A stretch of DNA of 64,000 nt from an uncultured Christensenella sp. (GTDB taxonomy: Bacteria; Bacillota; Clostridia; Christensenellales; CAG-917), in the NCBI GenBank assembly GCA_910584155.1, contig CAJTYG010000005.1:1-64000 (forward strand), in the 5' to 3' direction. The notes under the pieces were generated by a model. That model was not told the DNA's origin. It searched no databases and saw only the letters and a list, made by a program, of their open reading frames with translations. Of the stretch, positions 50,436-58,667 are shown in pieces. A program made the translations under genes and the position numbers. Within the stretch, counting starts at the first letter, position 1, and the number at the start of each line of letters is the position of its first letter.

Positions 50436-50467
50436 AAAAACTGCCGATTTGTTCGGCAGTTTTTTTG
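50436..50467. terminator. Bidirectional terminator
   Basis: AAAAACTGCCGA pairs with its complement (50453-50464) around TTTGT; T-runs lie on both strands. It serves the PI-PLC gene and the convergent lipoprotein gene. Confidence 0.85.
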
Positions 50468-50492
50468 TCACTTTAATATGCTTTAACAGCTT

Positions 50493-51929
50493 TCAGGCGA
50501 CATTTATGTCGAGAGAGGTATATACTTCATCTGCAAAATATGCCACATTGCCGTTGGTGATAGAGCCGCAGACGATGTCAAGGTCGGAAAGATTGTAAAC
50601 TACCTTTAATTTGGTGCATTCTCTAAATGCCATACTTTCGATTTCAACGATACTTTTGGGTATGACTATGCTTGTAATTTCCGAGCGGAAAAATGCCATA
50701 GATTTTATTTTGACAACACTTCCGTCATCGGGTATCATGCTGTTTTTGCAGCCTGTCATCAAGGTTTTGCTTTGTGTTTCGATAAGGCAGTTGCCTGCGC
50801 TGTGATAAACGGGGTTTCCGTCTTCGACAGTTATACTTTCAAGATAGTTGTAAACCGCAAAATTATCTCCTATTCTTGTGACGCTTTTGGGAATATTGAT
50901 GGTCTTCAGCTTCGGACAACACAAGAAAGTGTTGTTATCTATTCGGGTAATGCTTTCGGGAATGAACACGCTTTCAAGTTCACGGCAATCTACAAAAGCC
51001 GAGCTATTTATTTGTGTCACGGGCAAATCGTTGTAGGTTTCGGGAATAACGACTCTCGTTACTTCTTTGTTTCGTGCTCGGACTCCATATGAAGCGCAGT
51101 CGCTGTTTAAAGTGAACATCAAAGCGTCTTCGGTTGGCTTCGGCTTTCCGCAATCGGTGCAGACGTCGCCGACATAGTTGTGACGCTTTGTTAAAATTTC
51201 GCTTTTTGTTGTTCCGCAACTCAAACAAGTATATATTTTCAATCCGTTTTTGTCGCAGCTTGCGTCAAACACGGTTTCTCCGTCATCCCAGACATGTCCC
51301 AATTCTTCAAAAAACTTATATTCTTTGTTGCCGCATTTTGTGCAGGTGCGCACGTTGCAGCCGACAGAGGTGCAGGTTGGCTTAAGCACTATCGACCATT
51401 CGGAAAAACTGTGAGTGCATTTAAATACGCTTTCAAGCTTTATGACTTTGCTGTTTGTCAAGCTTATGATGAGATTGCCTGCGGAGTCTGTTTCTATGCT
51501 TACTATTCCGACGCCGTCCTTACCGTCTTTACCGTTAGTGCCGTTGATGCCGTCCTTGCCGTCTTTTCCGTTAGTGCCGTCAATACCGTCCTTGCCGTCT
51601 TTACCGTTAGTGCCGTCAATACCGTCCTTGCCGTCTTTACCGTTAGTGCCATTGATACCGTCTTTGCCGTCTTTTCCGTCTACGCCATTGGTTCCGTCCT
51701 TGCCGTCTGCGCCGTCTTTGCCTTTTATCAAATTGATAAATTCTTCAAGAGAGCCGCTATATCCCAAATCCGTAGCACGGGCATATGCGGCGTCGACGGT
51801 GTACACCGTGCCCCATTCGGTTTCATCTTGCTTATTATCTGTTGGGGTATCGTCGCATGCAACGATTGCAACGGTGCATGCCGCTATCAAAAGTATAGCC
51901 AAAATTACAAGTAACGCTTTCTTTTTCAT
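50493..51929 (-). CDS. Surface lipoprotein with collagen-like repeats, Cys-rich modules and BspA-type leucine-rich repeats
   Basis: A 478-residue lipoprotein. Order: signal peptide with lipobox IVAC (Cys25); linker with YARATDLGYSGSLEEFINLIKG, a motif that often precedes collagen-like stretches; Gly-X-Y repeats at about residues 69-138 made of a 12-residue unit (GKDGKDGIDGTN) repeated about four times; a Cys/His-rich part with paired CxxC knuckles (CTKCGNKEY, CLSCGTTKS, CTDCGKP) at about 165-270; then BspA/LRR_5-type repeats (VTRVVIPETYNDLP, LESVFIPESITRID, LKTINIPKSVTRIG). It probably mediates adhesion. The 36-bp DNA repeats can change copy number by slippage. Confidence 0.88.
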   Translation of the reverse strand: MKKKALLVILAILLIAACTVAIVACDDTPTDNKQDETEWGTVYTVDAAYARATDLGYSGSLEEFINLIKGKDGADGKDGTNGVDGKDGKDGINGTNGKDGKDGIDGTNGKDGKDGIDGTNGKDGKDGINGTNGKDGKDGVGIVSIETDSAGNLIISLTNSKVIKLESVFKCTHSFSEWSIVLKPTCTSVGCNVRTCTKCGNKEYKFFEELGHVWDDGETVFDASCDKNGLKIYTCLSCGTTKSEILTKRHNYVGDVCTDCGKPKPTEDALMFTLNSDCASYGVRARNKEVTRVVIPETYNDLPVTQINSSAFVDCRELESVFIPESITRIDNNTFLCCPKLKTINIPKSVTRIGDNFAVYNYLESITVEDGNPVYHSAGNCLIETQSKTLMTGCKNSMIPDDGSVVKIKSMAFFRSEITSIVIPKSIVEIESMAFRECTKLKVVYNLSDLDIVCGSITNGNVAYFADEVYTSLDINVA

Positions 51930-52125
51930 AGGTCACCTCATACGTAAATCGTCTTGAGTTTTATCGTATTTATATTATAAAACCATATTTTTAGATAGTC
52001 AATATATTGTCATTGCCGTTTTTATTGTGCGGTATGGACAAAATAAACCGTTTGATAGTATAAAGTTTCCCGTTGTTGAATATTCCCATAAGTTTGAAAA
52101 ATACTAAATGCAAATCGGAGGAATT

Positions 52126-52674
52126 ATGGCTACATTTGGAGGAACTATGACCACTGCTGGTATTGTAAGAAGAATTGACGAGTTGGGACGCATTGTTATC
52201 CCAAAGGAAATGCGCCGCACGATGCACCTTAAGGAAGGGGATGAGATGGAAATCCTTTCAAACGGTGAGGCGCTTACGCTGCGCAAATACAGCAGCTTTG
52301 AAAGCGTGCTGCCAATCATCAAGTCTACGGCGAAGCTGCTTGCGAAGGCTACCGACGCAACGGTGCTGTTTGTGGACACGTCGTCTGTGAGCGTTGCCGA
52401 GGGAAAGGATAAGAGAAAGTATCAGTCCGCAAAGCTCAGCGAGGATTTTGCAAACACCGTGAGGGGAAGAAGGGCAGAGGTGCTGCATGGTAAGGATATC
52501 ACGCATATGTTTGACGACTGCGAGGCGACGGCGGCATATTGCGCCATAGAGCCCGTCATAGTCGGCGGAGATTTGTTTGGCGCAGGCATTCTTTTGCTTG
52601 ACTCGAGCCCCGACGACGTGTCACGTGCATATCTTCATTTCTGCGTTGAGTTGATAGCTTCCGCATTCGCATAA
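52126..52674 (+). CDS. spoVT: SpoVT/AbrB-type sporulation transcription factor
   Basis: A 182-residue SpoVT homologue, which in Bacillus tunes forespore sigma-G genes. The AbrB swapped-hairpin domain is TTAGIVRRIDELGRIVIPKEMRR..LKEGDEMEIL (about residues 9-55) and a GAF-like domain fills the rest. Three in-frame ATGs occur: 52108, 52126 and 52147. Both 52126 and 52147 are directly preceded by GGAGGA; family proteins begin near the third (MTTAGIVRR). It is followed two bases later by a SpoVB-like gene and then mazG, the conserved Firmicutes order. Confidence 0.92.
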   Translation: MATFGGTMTTAGIVRRIDELGRIVIPKEMRRTMHLKEGDEMEILSNGEALTLRKYSSFESVLPIIKSTAKLLAKATDATVLFVDTSSVSVAEGKDKRKYQSAKLSEDFANTVRGRRAEVLHGKDITHMFDDCEATAAYCAIEPVIVGGDLFGAGILLLDSSPDDVSRAYLHFCVELIASAFA

Positions 52675-52675
52675 A

Positions 52676-54280
52676 ATGAAAAAGAGGACGGTAGAAGCCG
52701 TAAAAAACAATAAAGGACGTATGCTGTCGGGGGCTGCGGTGCTTGCGATAGGCAGCGTGCTCGCTAAGGTGCTCGGGGCGCTTTACAGAGTGCCCCTTAC
52801 AAATATACTCGGCGCAGAGGGAATGGGAATGTATCAGTTGGTTTTTCCCGTTTTTGCGCTGTTTATGGTGCTGTCTACCGCAGGCATACCCACTGCGCTG
52901 TCACGTATGGTTGCAGAAAAGAGGGCGGAGGGCGCTCCGACAAAGAAGTACCTTGTATCGGCGATACTCGTGCTTATGTCGCTTGGCACCGTGCTTGCCA
53001 TAATCACGTTTGCGCTTGCGGGCAAGCTTGCGGCGTGGCAGGGCAATGCGGATACCCGTACGGGCTTTATGATAGTTGCGCCTACGCTCATTCTCGTGAG
53101 CCTCATTGCGGGCTTCAGAGGTTGGTTTCAGGGCGAAATGTATATGCTGCCTACGGCGATATCCAACATCATCGAGCAGGTGGTGAAGCTCGCCGTCGGC
53201 ATAGGGCTTTCCGTAGCGTTTATGCCAAAGGGCGTTACGGCGGCTGTAAACGGCGCTTTGCTTGGTATAGCTGCCTCAGAGGTGTGTGCGCTTGCTTATC
53301 TTGTTATAACCTATTTCGTGCGTGGCAGGGCGCTTAAGGCGGAAAAGCTGCACGTGAGCGGCGAGGACGCAAGGGTGATGTTTAAGGTCGCCTTTCCCAT
53401 CGCTATAGTTGCGGTGCTGCTGCCGCTTTCGAGTTTTTTGGACAGCGTGATACTCGTAAACGTATTGAAGGGCGCAGGCGTGGCGCAGGACGTTGCGACG
53501 GCGCAGTACGGCTTGCTGTCGGGGCCTGTAAACTCGCTGATAAATATGCCTATCGTGGTGATAATGTCGCTTGCGGTAGTGGTTGTGCCGTCGGTGTCGG
53601 TGTCGAGGGTGCAGAGGGATATAGACGGCGTTATGCTAAAGAGCAGGCTGTCTATAAAGCTTGCATATCTTATCGGCATACCCTGTGCTTTTTTCTTTAT
53701 GGTGTTTGCGCCGAGACTGCTGCCGATAATATATCCCGCTCTATCGCCGTCTCAGCTCGACCTTACTGTGAGGCTTTTGAGAGTGGTTGCCGCAAACGTC
53801 GTGCTTATGTCTGCGATGCAGATATACGTGTCGCTGCTTCAGGCGCTCGATAAAACCAAATATGCGGTGATAAGCCTTGCAGTCGCTATAGCGGTGAAGA
53901 TAGTGCTTAGCGTTGTGCTCACGCACTTTATAGGCATTATGGGCGGCGCTGTAGCGTCGTTCGCAATGGCGTCAACGGCGTTTTTGGGCGTAAATATCGC
54001 TTACTTTAAAATATGCGGCATAAGACTTGAAAAAAGTGTTGGTCTAAACCTGCTAAGTGGTGTTATAATGGCATTGGCAGGGCTGGGAATAAGCAGCCTT
54101 GTAAGCAACGATATTTTAGCAACGGTTTTGGGCTTCGCCGTATGTGCGGCGGTCTACGTTTGGCTGGCGTTTCTCTTTGGGCTTATCGGCAATGAGGAAA
54201 TCGAATATCTGCCTATGCGTCGGCTGCTGAAGGCAGTGCGCAGAGTCGTGCGATTTTGGGAGTATAAGGATGAAAGTTGA
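52676..54280 (+). CDS. spoVB: SpoVB/MurJ-like polysaccharide flippase
   Basis: A 534-residue MOP-superfamily membrane protein with about 14 spans. Typical segments: LAIGSVLAKVLGALYRVPLTNILGAEGMGMYQLVFPVFA in pieces, STAGIPTALSRMVAEKRA, FRGWFQGEMYMLPTAISNIIEQVVK, VSLLQALDKTKYAV. Members flip lipid-linked glycan precursors for cortex or cell-wall synthesis. The gene overlaps mazG by 11 bases. The spoVT-spoVB-mazG order supports the SpoVB assignment. Confidence 0.9.
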   Translation: MKKRTVEAVKNNKGRMLSGAAVLAIGSVLAKVLGALYRVPLTNILGAEGMGMYQLVFPVFALFMVLSTAGIPTALSRMVAEKRAEGAPTKKYLVSAILVLMSLGTVLAIITFALAGKLAAWQGNADTRTGFMIVAPTLILVSLIAGFRGWFQGEMYMLPTAISNIIEQVVKLAVGIGLSVAFMPKGVTAAVNGALLGIAASEVCALAYLVITYFVRGRALKAEKLHVSGEDARVMFKVAFPIAIVAVLLPLSSFLDSVILVNVLKGAGVAQDVATAQYGLLSGPVNSLINMPIVVIMSLAVVVVPSVSVSRVQRDIDGVMLKSRLSIKLAYLIGIPCAFFFMVFAPRLLPIIYPALSPSQLDLTVRLLRVVAANVVLMSAMQIYVSLLQALDKTKYAVISLAVAIAVKIVLSVVLTHFIGIMGGAVASFAMASTAFLGVNIAYFKICGIRLEKSVGLNLLSGVIMALAGLGISSLVSNDILATVLGFAVCAAVYVWLAFLFGLIGNEEIEYLPMRRLLKAVRRVVRFWEYKDES

Positions 54281-55358
54281 AGAAGTTTTAAAGGGCACTC
54301 ATCAAAGCTACTTATCCGCAGATTTTTTGTCTACGGATTTTTTTAATAAGCGTATTCCGCTTGTCATAAGCGGGGTGGACGGCAACGATATAAAGGCTGT
54401 CAAAGACAAGCTTTTGGATACCTACGGCGACGTGGAGGTGCACTGCATTACAAAGGACGGAGAGCAGATTAAAAGAGTAGCCGAGCTTTGTGATACAAAG
54501 GACGGAAAACAAATAAAAGGGGTGCCCGAGCTTTGCGACACAAAGGAAGTATTGCAGATAATAGTAGAGGGCTGTGCCGTCACCGAGTGCAAGCGTTTTG
54601 ACTTTGCCGACTTTGTGCAGATAATGCGCAGACTGCGTGCAAAGGACGGCTGCGAATGGGATAGGGCGCAAACCCACGAGAGCATAAGGATAAATCTCAT
54701 CGAGGAAGCGTACGAGCTTGTCGAGGCGATAGATTGCAAGGATGCGGATATGATGACGGAGGAGTGCGGCGACGTGCTTATGCAGGCAATTTTCCACACC
54801 GAAATAGCAAGGGAAAACGGTGAGTTCGGATACGGCGAAATGCTGACAAATTTGTGCAGAAAACTCATAGACAGACACACCCATATTTTCGGCAAAAACC
54901 ACGCCCAAAATGCAGAGGAAGCTTTGGTGTTTTGGAACGAGGCAAAGAAGAAAGAAAAGAAGTATAAATCGAGTGCCGACGCTATGGATAGGGTGCCCAA
55001 AAATCTGCCTGCGCTGCTGTATGTTGACAAGCTTTTAAAGTATGCAAAAAAGTCGGGATTTTATATTGATGACAAGGACAGTGCGCTCGATAAAGTGCGA
55101 GAAGAAGCTCTTGAGTTAAAGGAAGCGGACGAATCGCACAGAACAGAAGAAGCAGGCGACCTTTTGCTTGCCGCTACAAAGGCTGTACGCATTTTTGGTG
55201 TGGAACCCGAGATGGCACTTAAAGAGGCGGGCTACAAATATCTGCGCAGATTCACTGCTTTGGAAAATCTCGTAAAGGCACAGGGCAAGGAAATGACGGA
55301 CTTTACTCTTGAAGAGCTTGATAAGCTTTGGGAACAGGTCAAGGCGGAAGAAAACTGA
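54270..55358 (+). CDS. mazG: MazG nucleotide pyrophosphohydrolase with a remnant N-terminal methylase-like segment
   Basis: A 362-residue protein. Residues ~120-362 hold two MazG domains: the first with GCEWDRAQTHESIRINLIEEAYELVEAID and EECGDVLMQAIFH (EExxE and ExxD metal sites), the second with DKVREEALELKEA and EEAGDLLLAA. It hydrolyses NTPs to NMPs and pyrophosphate. In Firmicutes YabN has a ~200-residue tetrapyrrole methylase domain in front; here only ~90 residues remain (VDGNDIKAVKDKLLDTYGD), like the end of that domain, followed by a 15-residue tandem repeat (TKDGEQIKRVAELCD) at residues 61-75, 76-90 and partly 91-101. Confidence 0.9.
   Translation: MKVEEVLKGTHQSYLSADFLSTDFFNKRIPLVISGVDGNDIKAVKDKLLDTYGDVEVHCITKDGEQIKRVAELCDTKDGKQIKGVPELCDTKEVLQIIVEGCAVTECKRFDFADFVQIMRRLRAKDGCEWDRAQTHESIRINLIEEAYELVEAIDCKDADMMTEECGDVLMQAIFHTEIARENGEFGYGEMLTNLCRKLIDRHTHIFGKNHAQNAEEALVFWNEAKKKEKKYKSSADAMDRVPKNLPALLYVDKLLKYAKKSGFYIDDKDSALDKVREEALELKEADESHRTEEAGDLLLAATKAVRIFGVEPEMALKEAGYKYLRRFTALENLVKAQGKEMTDFTLEELDKLWEQVKAEEN
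54450..54560 (+). repeat. 45-bp in-frame tandem duplication inside mazG
   Basis: Units at 54450-54494 and 54495-54539 begin ACAAAGGACGGA; a third partial unit starts at 54540 with ACAAAGGAAG. The period is a multiple of three, so the frame is kept. Confidence 0.8.
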
Positions 55359-55413
55359 TTGGATATAAAAGCGTTTTTAAAATAACAAAATTGTGTAATA
55401 GCGACGGACGAGA

Positions 55414-55444
55414 GTATTATAAAAAGTGTGATTTTTTATAATAC
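55414..55444 (+). terminator. AT-rich hairpin after mazG
   Basis: GTATTATAAAAA pairs over 12 bp with TTTTTATAATAC. It may stabilise or terminate the mazG transcript. Confidence 0.5.
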
Positions 55445-55490
55445 TTTCTAAAAATCAAGGAAATTTAGAATACTTATATTTTAAAAAATC

Positions 55491-55511
55491 CACTGAACAG
55501 TGCGTTTTTTA
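55491..55511 (+). terminator. Small hairpin with T-run before dus
   Basis: CACTG-AA-CAGTG followed by CGTTTTTT. The loop is small, so it is a weak terminator candidate. Confidence 0.4.
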
Positions 55512-55527
55512 AGATACTACATATTTT

Positions 55528-56460
55528 ATGGGGACTATGGAAATAGGCACGCTAAAAATTAAAAGCGATCTTGTGTTTGCACCCATTGCGGGGTTTTCTG
55601 ACGTGGGCTTCAGACATTTATGCGCAGGCTTCGGCGCAGGCTTGACGTATACCGAGCTTGTCAGCGCAAAGGGAATCGTATACAACAACAAGGGTACGCA
55701 GGAGCTTATCTCAACGCTTGACAGTCCCTGCGCCGTACAGCTTTTCGGACACGAGCCCGAGTTTATGTATAAGGCTGCAAAGGACGAAAGACTTGGCAAA
55801 TTCGATGTGTTTGACATCAACGCAGGCTGCCCCGTCAAAAAGGTTTTCGGCAACGGCGACGGCAGTGCGCTGATGCTAAATCCGTCCTTGCTCGGCGAGG
55901 TCGTGCAGGCTGTAAAAGAGGGCTCGAAAAAGCCCGTCACGGTGAAGATGAGAGCGGGCATTGAAATGGGTAAACCGCTTGCCGTAGAGTGTGCCGTTGC
56001 GGCGGAAAAATACGGTGCGTCGGCGGTCACCGTTCACCCCCGATACAGGGCGCAGTTTTACAGCGGAAGCGCCGACCATACGATAACGAGAGAGGTCAAA
56101 AATGCGGTGAAAATTCCCGTCATCGCAAACGGCGATATAGTAGATTTAGACAGCCTCGAAAGGGTAAGAAAAATAAGCGGAGCGGACGGTTTTATGATAG
56201 GACGTGGCGCACTCGGAAGACCGTATATTTTTGCCGAGCTTGAAAGGCGAAGTTTTGAATATGACAGGCACGAATGTATCTTGCGACATATAGAAATACT
56301 AAGAAAGTATATGCCCGACAAGGTAGTGGCAAACGTGATGAAGCTGCAGCTTTGCTACTATGCAAAAGGCGAGAGCTTTGCAAAGGCGGTGCGTATTGCG
56401 GTAGGTCAGGCAAAGTCGCTTGAGGACATATTCGGGATAGTTGACGAATATATGAAATGA
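55528..56460 (+). CDS. dus: tRNA-dihydrouridine synthase
   Basis: A 310-residue flavoenzyme reducing uridine in tRNA. The FMN TIM barrel begins VFAPIAGFSDVGFRHLCAGFG, the catalytic Cys lies in FDINAGCPVKKVFGNGDGSAL, and KPVTVKMRAGIE, AVTVHPRYRAQFYSGSAD, PVIANGDI and GFMIGRGALGRPYIF follow. Two in-frame ATGs (55528 and 55537) lie close together, neither with a clear Shine-Dalgarno, so the start is uncertain by a few codons. Confidence 0.92.
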   Translation: MGTMEIGTLKIKSDLVFAPIAGFSDVGFRHLCAGFGAGLTYTELVSAKGIVYNNKGTQELISTLDSPCAVQLFGHEPEFMYKAAKDERLGKFDVFDINAGCPVKKVFGNGDGSALMLNPSLLGEVVQAVKEGSKKPVTVKMRAGIEMGKPLAVECAVAAEKYGASAVTVHPRYRAQFYSGSADHTITREVKNAVKIPVIANGDIVDLDSLERVRKISGADGFMIGRGALGRPYIFAELERRSFEYDRHECILRHIEILRKYMPDKVVANVMKLQLCYYAKGESFAKAVRIAVGQAKSLEDIFGIVDEYMK

Positions 56461-56504
56461 GCTTACCATTTTACAAAGTATAGCACGGAAAGGAACAATT
56501 AAAT

Positions 56505-56843
56505 ATGGAAGAATTGACAATCCAAAAAGGCAAAAAAATTAAATATGTTTTTTCGTTTGATAAAATTGTGATAATCAAAAACGATAAAATTAAAAAAGAA
56601 GTAAAGCTGTGTGATGTCGCTGAAATTTTTTATAATCCTAAATTGAGATTTAGGGACGTTCTTGATTTTATTATGTTCAACAGGATGCTCGGATATCGAG
56701 TTCATCCTCCTAAGTCGTTTGATATTTCGTTGAAAGGAAAGTGCGAAAAAGTGATTAGATTATGGCTTTCTCCCGATGAATACAAGCAAGTTATACAGAT
56801 ATTAAACGTGAAAGAAATTGGTATTAATTCCAACTGGATATGA
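56505..56843 (+). CDS. Hypothetical protein, AT-rich
   Basis: A 112-residue soluble, lysine-rich protein (IQKGKKIKYVFSFDKIVIIKNDKIKKEV, PPKSFDISLKGKCEKVIRLWLSP). The strand-rich pattern could be a PH-like or barrel fold, but no family can be named. Base composition is AT-richer than the flanking dus and trmL. The Shine-Dalgarno is AAGGAAC. It may be a recent insertion in the dus-trmL transcript. Confidence 0.65.
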   Translation: MEELTIQKGKKIKYVFSFDKIVIIKNDKIKKEVKLCDVAEIFYNPKLRFRDVLDFIMFNRMLGYRVHPPKSFDISLKGKCEKVIRLWLSPDEYKQVIQILNVKEIGINSNWI

Positions 56844-56857
56844 TATGAGAGGTGATT

Positions 56858-57343
56858 ATGTTTAACATAGTTTTGGTCGAACCGGAAATTCCGCAAAACA
56901 CAGGCAATATCGTGCGTACCGCTGCGGCGACGGGAAGCAAAGTACATTTGATAAAACCGCTTGGCTTTGATATAAGCGATAGAGCGTTGAAGCGTGCAGG
57001 GCTTGACTACTGGCATCTGACAGATTTTATCGTATACGAAAACCTTGCCGATTTTTTTGAAAAGAACAAGGACGGTCGGTTTTGGTATCTTACTACAAAG
57101 GGCGCAAAAAGATACGACAGTGCGGACTTCAAAGAGGGTGATTATCTTGTTTTCGGCAAAGAGACAAAGGGGCTGCCCGAAGAGCTGCTACACGACAACT
57201 ATGACAGAGCAATACGTATCCCTATGATAGCGGAAGCTCGCAGCTTAAATTTGTCCAACTCGGTTGCGATAGTCGTGTATGAGGCGATACGTCAAACGGG
57301 TACCTCGCACCTGCTCGAGCAGGGACATCTTACAAAGTTTTAA
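56858..57343 (+). CDS. trmL: tRNA (cytidine/uridine-34 2'-O)-methyltransferase
   Basis: A 161-residue SPOUT methyltransferase that methylates the ribose of the wobble base in tRNA-Leu. The knotted SAM site is seen as NIVLVEPEIPQNTGNIVRT, LVFGKETKGLPEELL and IRIPMIAEARSLNLSNSVAIVVYEAIRQ. The length fits the family. The start at 56858 follows GAGGTG; a GTG at 56852 overlaps it. Confidence 0.94.
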   Translation: MFNIVLVEPEIPQNTGNIVRTAAATGSKVHLIKPLGFDISDRALKRAGLDYWHLTDFIVYENLADFFEKNKDGRFWYLTTKGAKRYDSADFKEGDYLVFGKETKGLPEELLHDNYDRAIRIPMIAEARSLNLSNSVAIVVYEAIRQTGTSHLLEQGHLTKF

Positions 57344-57370
57344 GATAATAGAATGAATTTTGATAACTAT

Positions 57371-57397
57371 AAAAACAGCGGGGTTTCCGCTGTTTTT
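57371..57397. terminator. Bidirectional terminator
   Basis: AAAAACAGCGG pairs with CCGCTGTTTTT around GGTTT, between trmL and the convergent lipoprotein gene. Confidence 0.85.
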
Positions 57398-57445
57398 ATG
57401 TGCGAGATATTTTTGCATTAAATTTTATCCGCTTGTGAAAAGAAT

Positions 57446-57973
57446 TTAATTGTGCAGTTTATCTATGACGAAAAATACCAACAAAGCTACATACAGTAAC
57501 GCAGCCGTTACGCCAAAGCCTATGGCATAGGTATCGTATTCTTCGCTGATTCCGTTAGAGCTCGCATTTTCTACTTCTATACTTTGCAACTCTATCGTAG
57601 CGTTGTCCATAAGCGATTGAATAGATGAATAATCGGAAATACCAAAAGAAACATATTTTGAAAGAGTTTTGGTAGTGCCGCCGTCTATTGTGCCGTTTTC
57701 TTTCAATTCCTTTGTCAACGCAACTTTGCCCGTCGATGAATTCTTGACTGCAATAACGTATTTTACGTTAAATCCGCAGGTGACCGAGCTTTTTATATCG
57801 AATTTAACTGTTACAGATATTTGGTTGAGAATGTCGTAATAATCTATTGAATCTACTTTAAAGCTCTGTTTGACAAATTCTACATTATTTGAGGAACACC
57901 CTGTCAGTATGCAGGAAAGGCAGATAATACAGCATAGCGTAAGCATAAAAAATATAATAGACTTCTTTTTCAT
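57446..57973 (-). CDS. Hypothetical lipoprotein with C-terminal membrane span
   Basis: A 175-residue exported protein: lipoprotein signal with lipobox LTGC, a beta-rich external domain (ISVTVKFDIKSSVTCGFNVKYVIAVK) and a C-terminal span at about 153-172 (FGVTAALLYVALLVFFVID). Anchoring at both ends is unusual. The start at 57973 was chosen because the longer reading starts inside the upstream gene. It is coupled to the four-span membrane protein gene upstream (six-base gap), probably forming a two-protein envelope unit. Confidence 0.68.
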   Translation of the reverse strand: MKKKSIIFFMLTLCCIICLSCILTGCSSNNVEFVKQSFKVDSIDYYDILNQISVTVKFDIKSSVTCGFNVKYVIAVKNSSTGKVALTKELKENGTIDGGTTKTLSKYVSFGISDYSSIQSLMDNATIELQSIEVENASSNGISEEYDTYAIGFGVTAALLYVALLVFFVIDKLHN

Positions 57974-57978
57974 ATCCG

Positions 57979-58458
57979 TTAATTCCCCCATTTTGACGTG
58001 TCATCGGACTTTTTTGCAAAAGCCTGTATGCTGCCTACTGTGTAAAAAATGCAACCTATTATGCTTGGCACGAGAACCTGTATCATCTCTTGCATATATG
58101 CGGTGAAAACAGTGTAGTCCGACGTGCTCCAATTATCCAACACGATTTGCCTCGATAAGGCGATAAATGCAATCGCACTTACTGCCGTAAAAAGGCTGAG
58201 CACCGCAGACGAAATGCGGAATATCACGTTTTTGCTTAAGCATGAAAACAGATAGCTCATAAACAGCGGCACCATAAGGCATACTATCGCAACCGACGAC
58301 CATTTTGCAAACAGCATTATTGACGATACTGATGTGTTTTCCATAAGGTCGGCAAAGCCTATAGCATCGACTATGAGCGATATAAATGCAAATAGCAATA
58401 CCAAGGCGCAAATGCCCATTATTATGATCAAAATACGTTTATAAAATGCTTTATCCAT
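57979..58458 (-). CDS. Four-span membrane protein, unknown function
   Basis: A 159-residue protein with four hydrophobic segments (about residues 10-33, 45-70, 80-102, 126-145) and a short polar tail (KKSDDTSKWGN). No family recognised. The Shine-Dalgarno is GAGGGGG. It is the first gene of a two-gene minus-strand unit with the lipoprotein at 57446. Confidence 0.68.
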   Translation of the reverse strand: MDKAFYKRILIIIMGICALVLLFAFISLIVDAIGFADLMENTSVSSIMLFAKWSSVAIVCLMVPLFMSYLFSCLSKNVIFRISSAVLSLFTAVSAIAFIALSRQIVLDNWSTSDYTVFTAYMQEMIQVLVPSIIGCIFYTVGSIQAFAKKSDDTSKWGN

Positions 58459-58587
58459 AAAACCCCCTCAACTGAATTTAATTAAGTATACCGCAAATTG
58501 CCTCGCAAGTCAATATTTGCGATTTGTATGCGGGGGTATGGCTTTTGCTTGTATAAACGGCAAATTTTGTTTTTTGAAATATAGTTT

Positions 58588-58603
58588 TTGCCGATATCGG
58601 CAA
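58588..58603. promoter_or_regulatory. Upstream operator of the Fic gene (perfect 16-bp palindrome)
   Basis: TTGCCGATATCGGCAA, a perfect dyad. The same core recurs 53 bp downstream at 58641, about five helical turns away. Confidence 0.7.
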
Positions 58604-58632
58604 TATTTATGGGATTAAATGACCAAATTATG

Positions 58633-58661
58633 TTTACTTTTTGCCGATATCGGTATATAAT
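58633..58661 (+). promoter_or_regulatory. Fic promoter with embedded operator
   Basis: TTTACT at 58633-58638, a 17-base spacer and TATAAT at 58656-58661. The spacer holds the second operator (58641-58655, core CCGATATCGG). The ATG follows the -10 by six bases, so the mRNA should be leaderless. Confidence 0.75.
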
Positions 58662-58667
58662 TTAGCT

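Noticed and set aside
51294..51957. Long plus-strand frames opposite the collagen-like gene
   Set aside because: They are mirror translations of the repeat; no ribosome site, and the minus-strand gene has signal peptide, lipobox and domain order.
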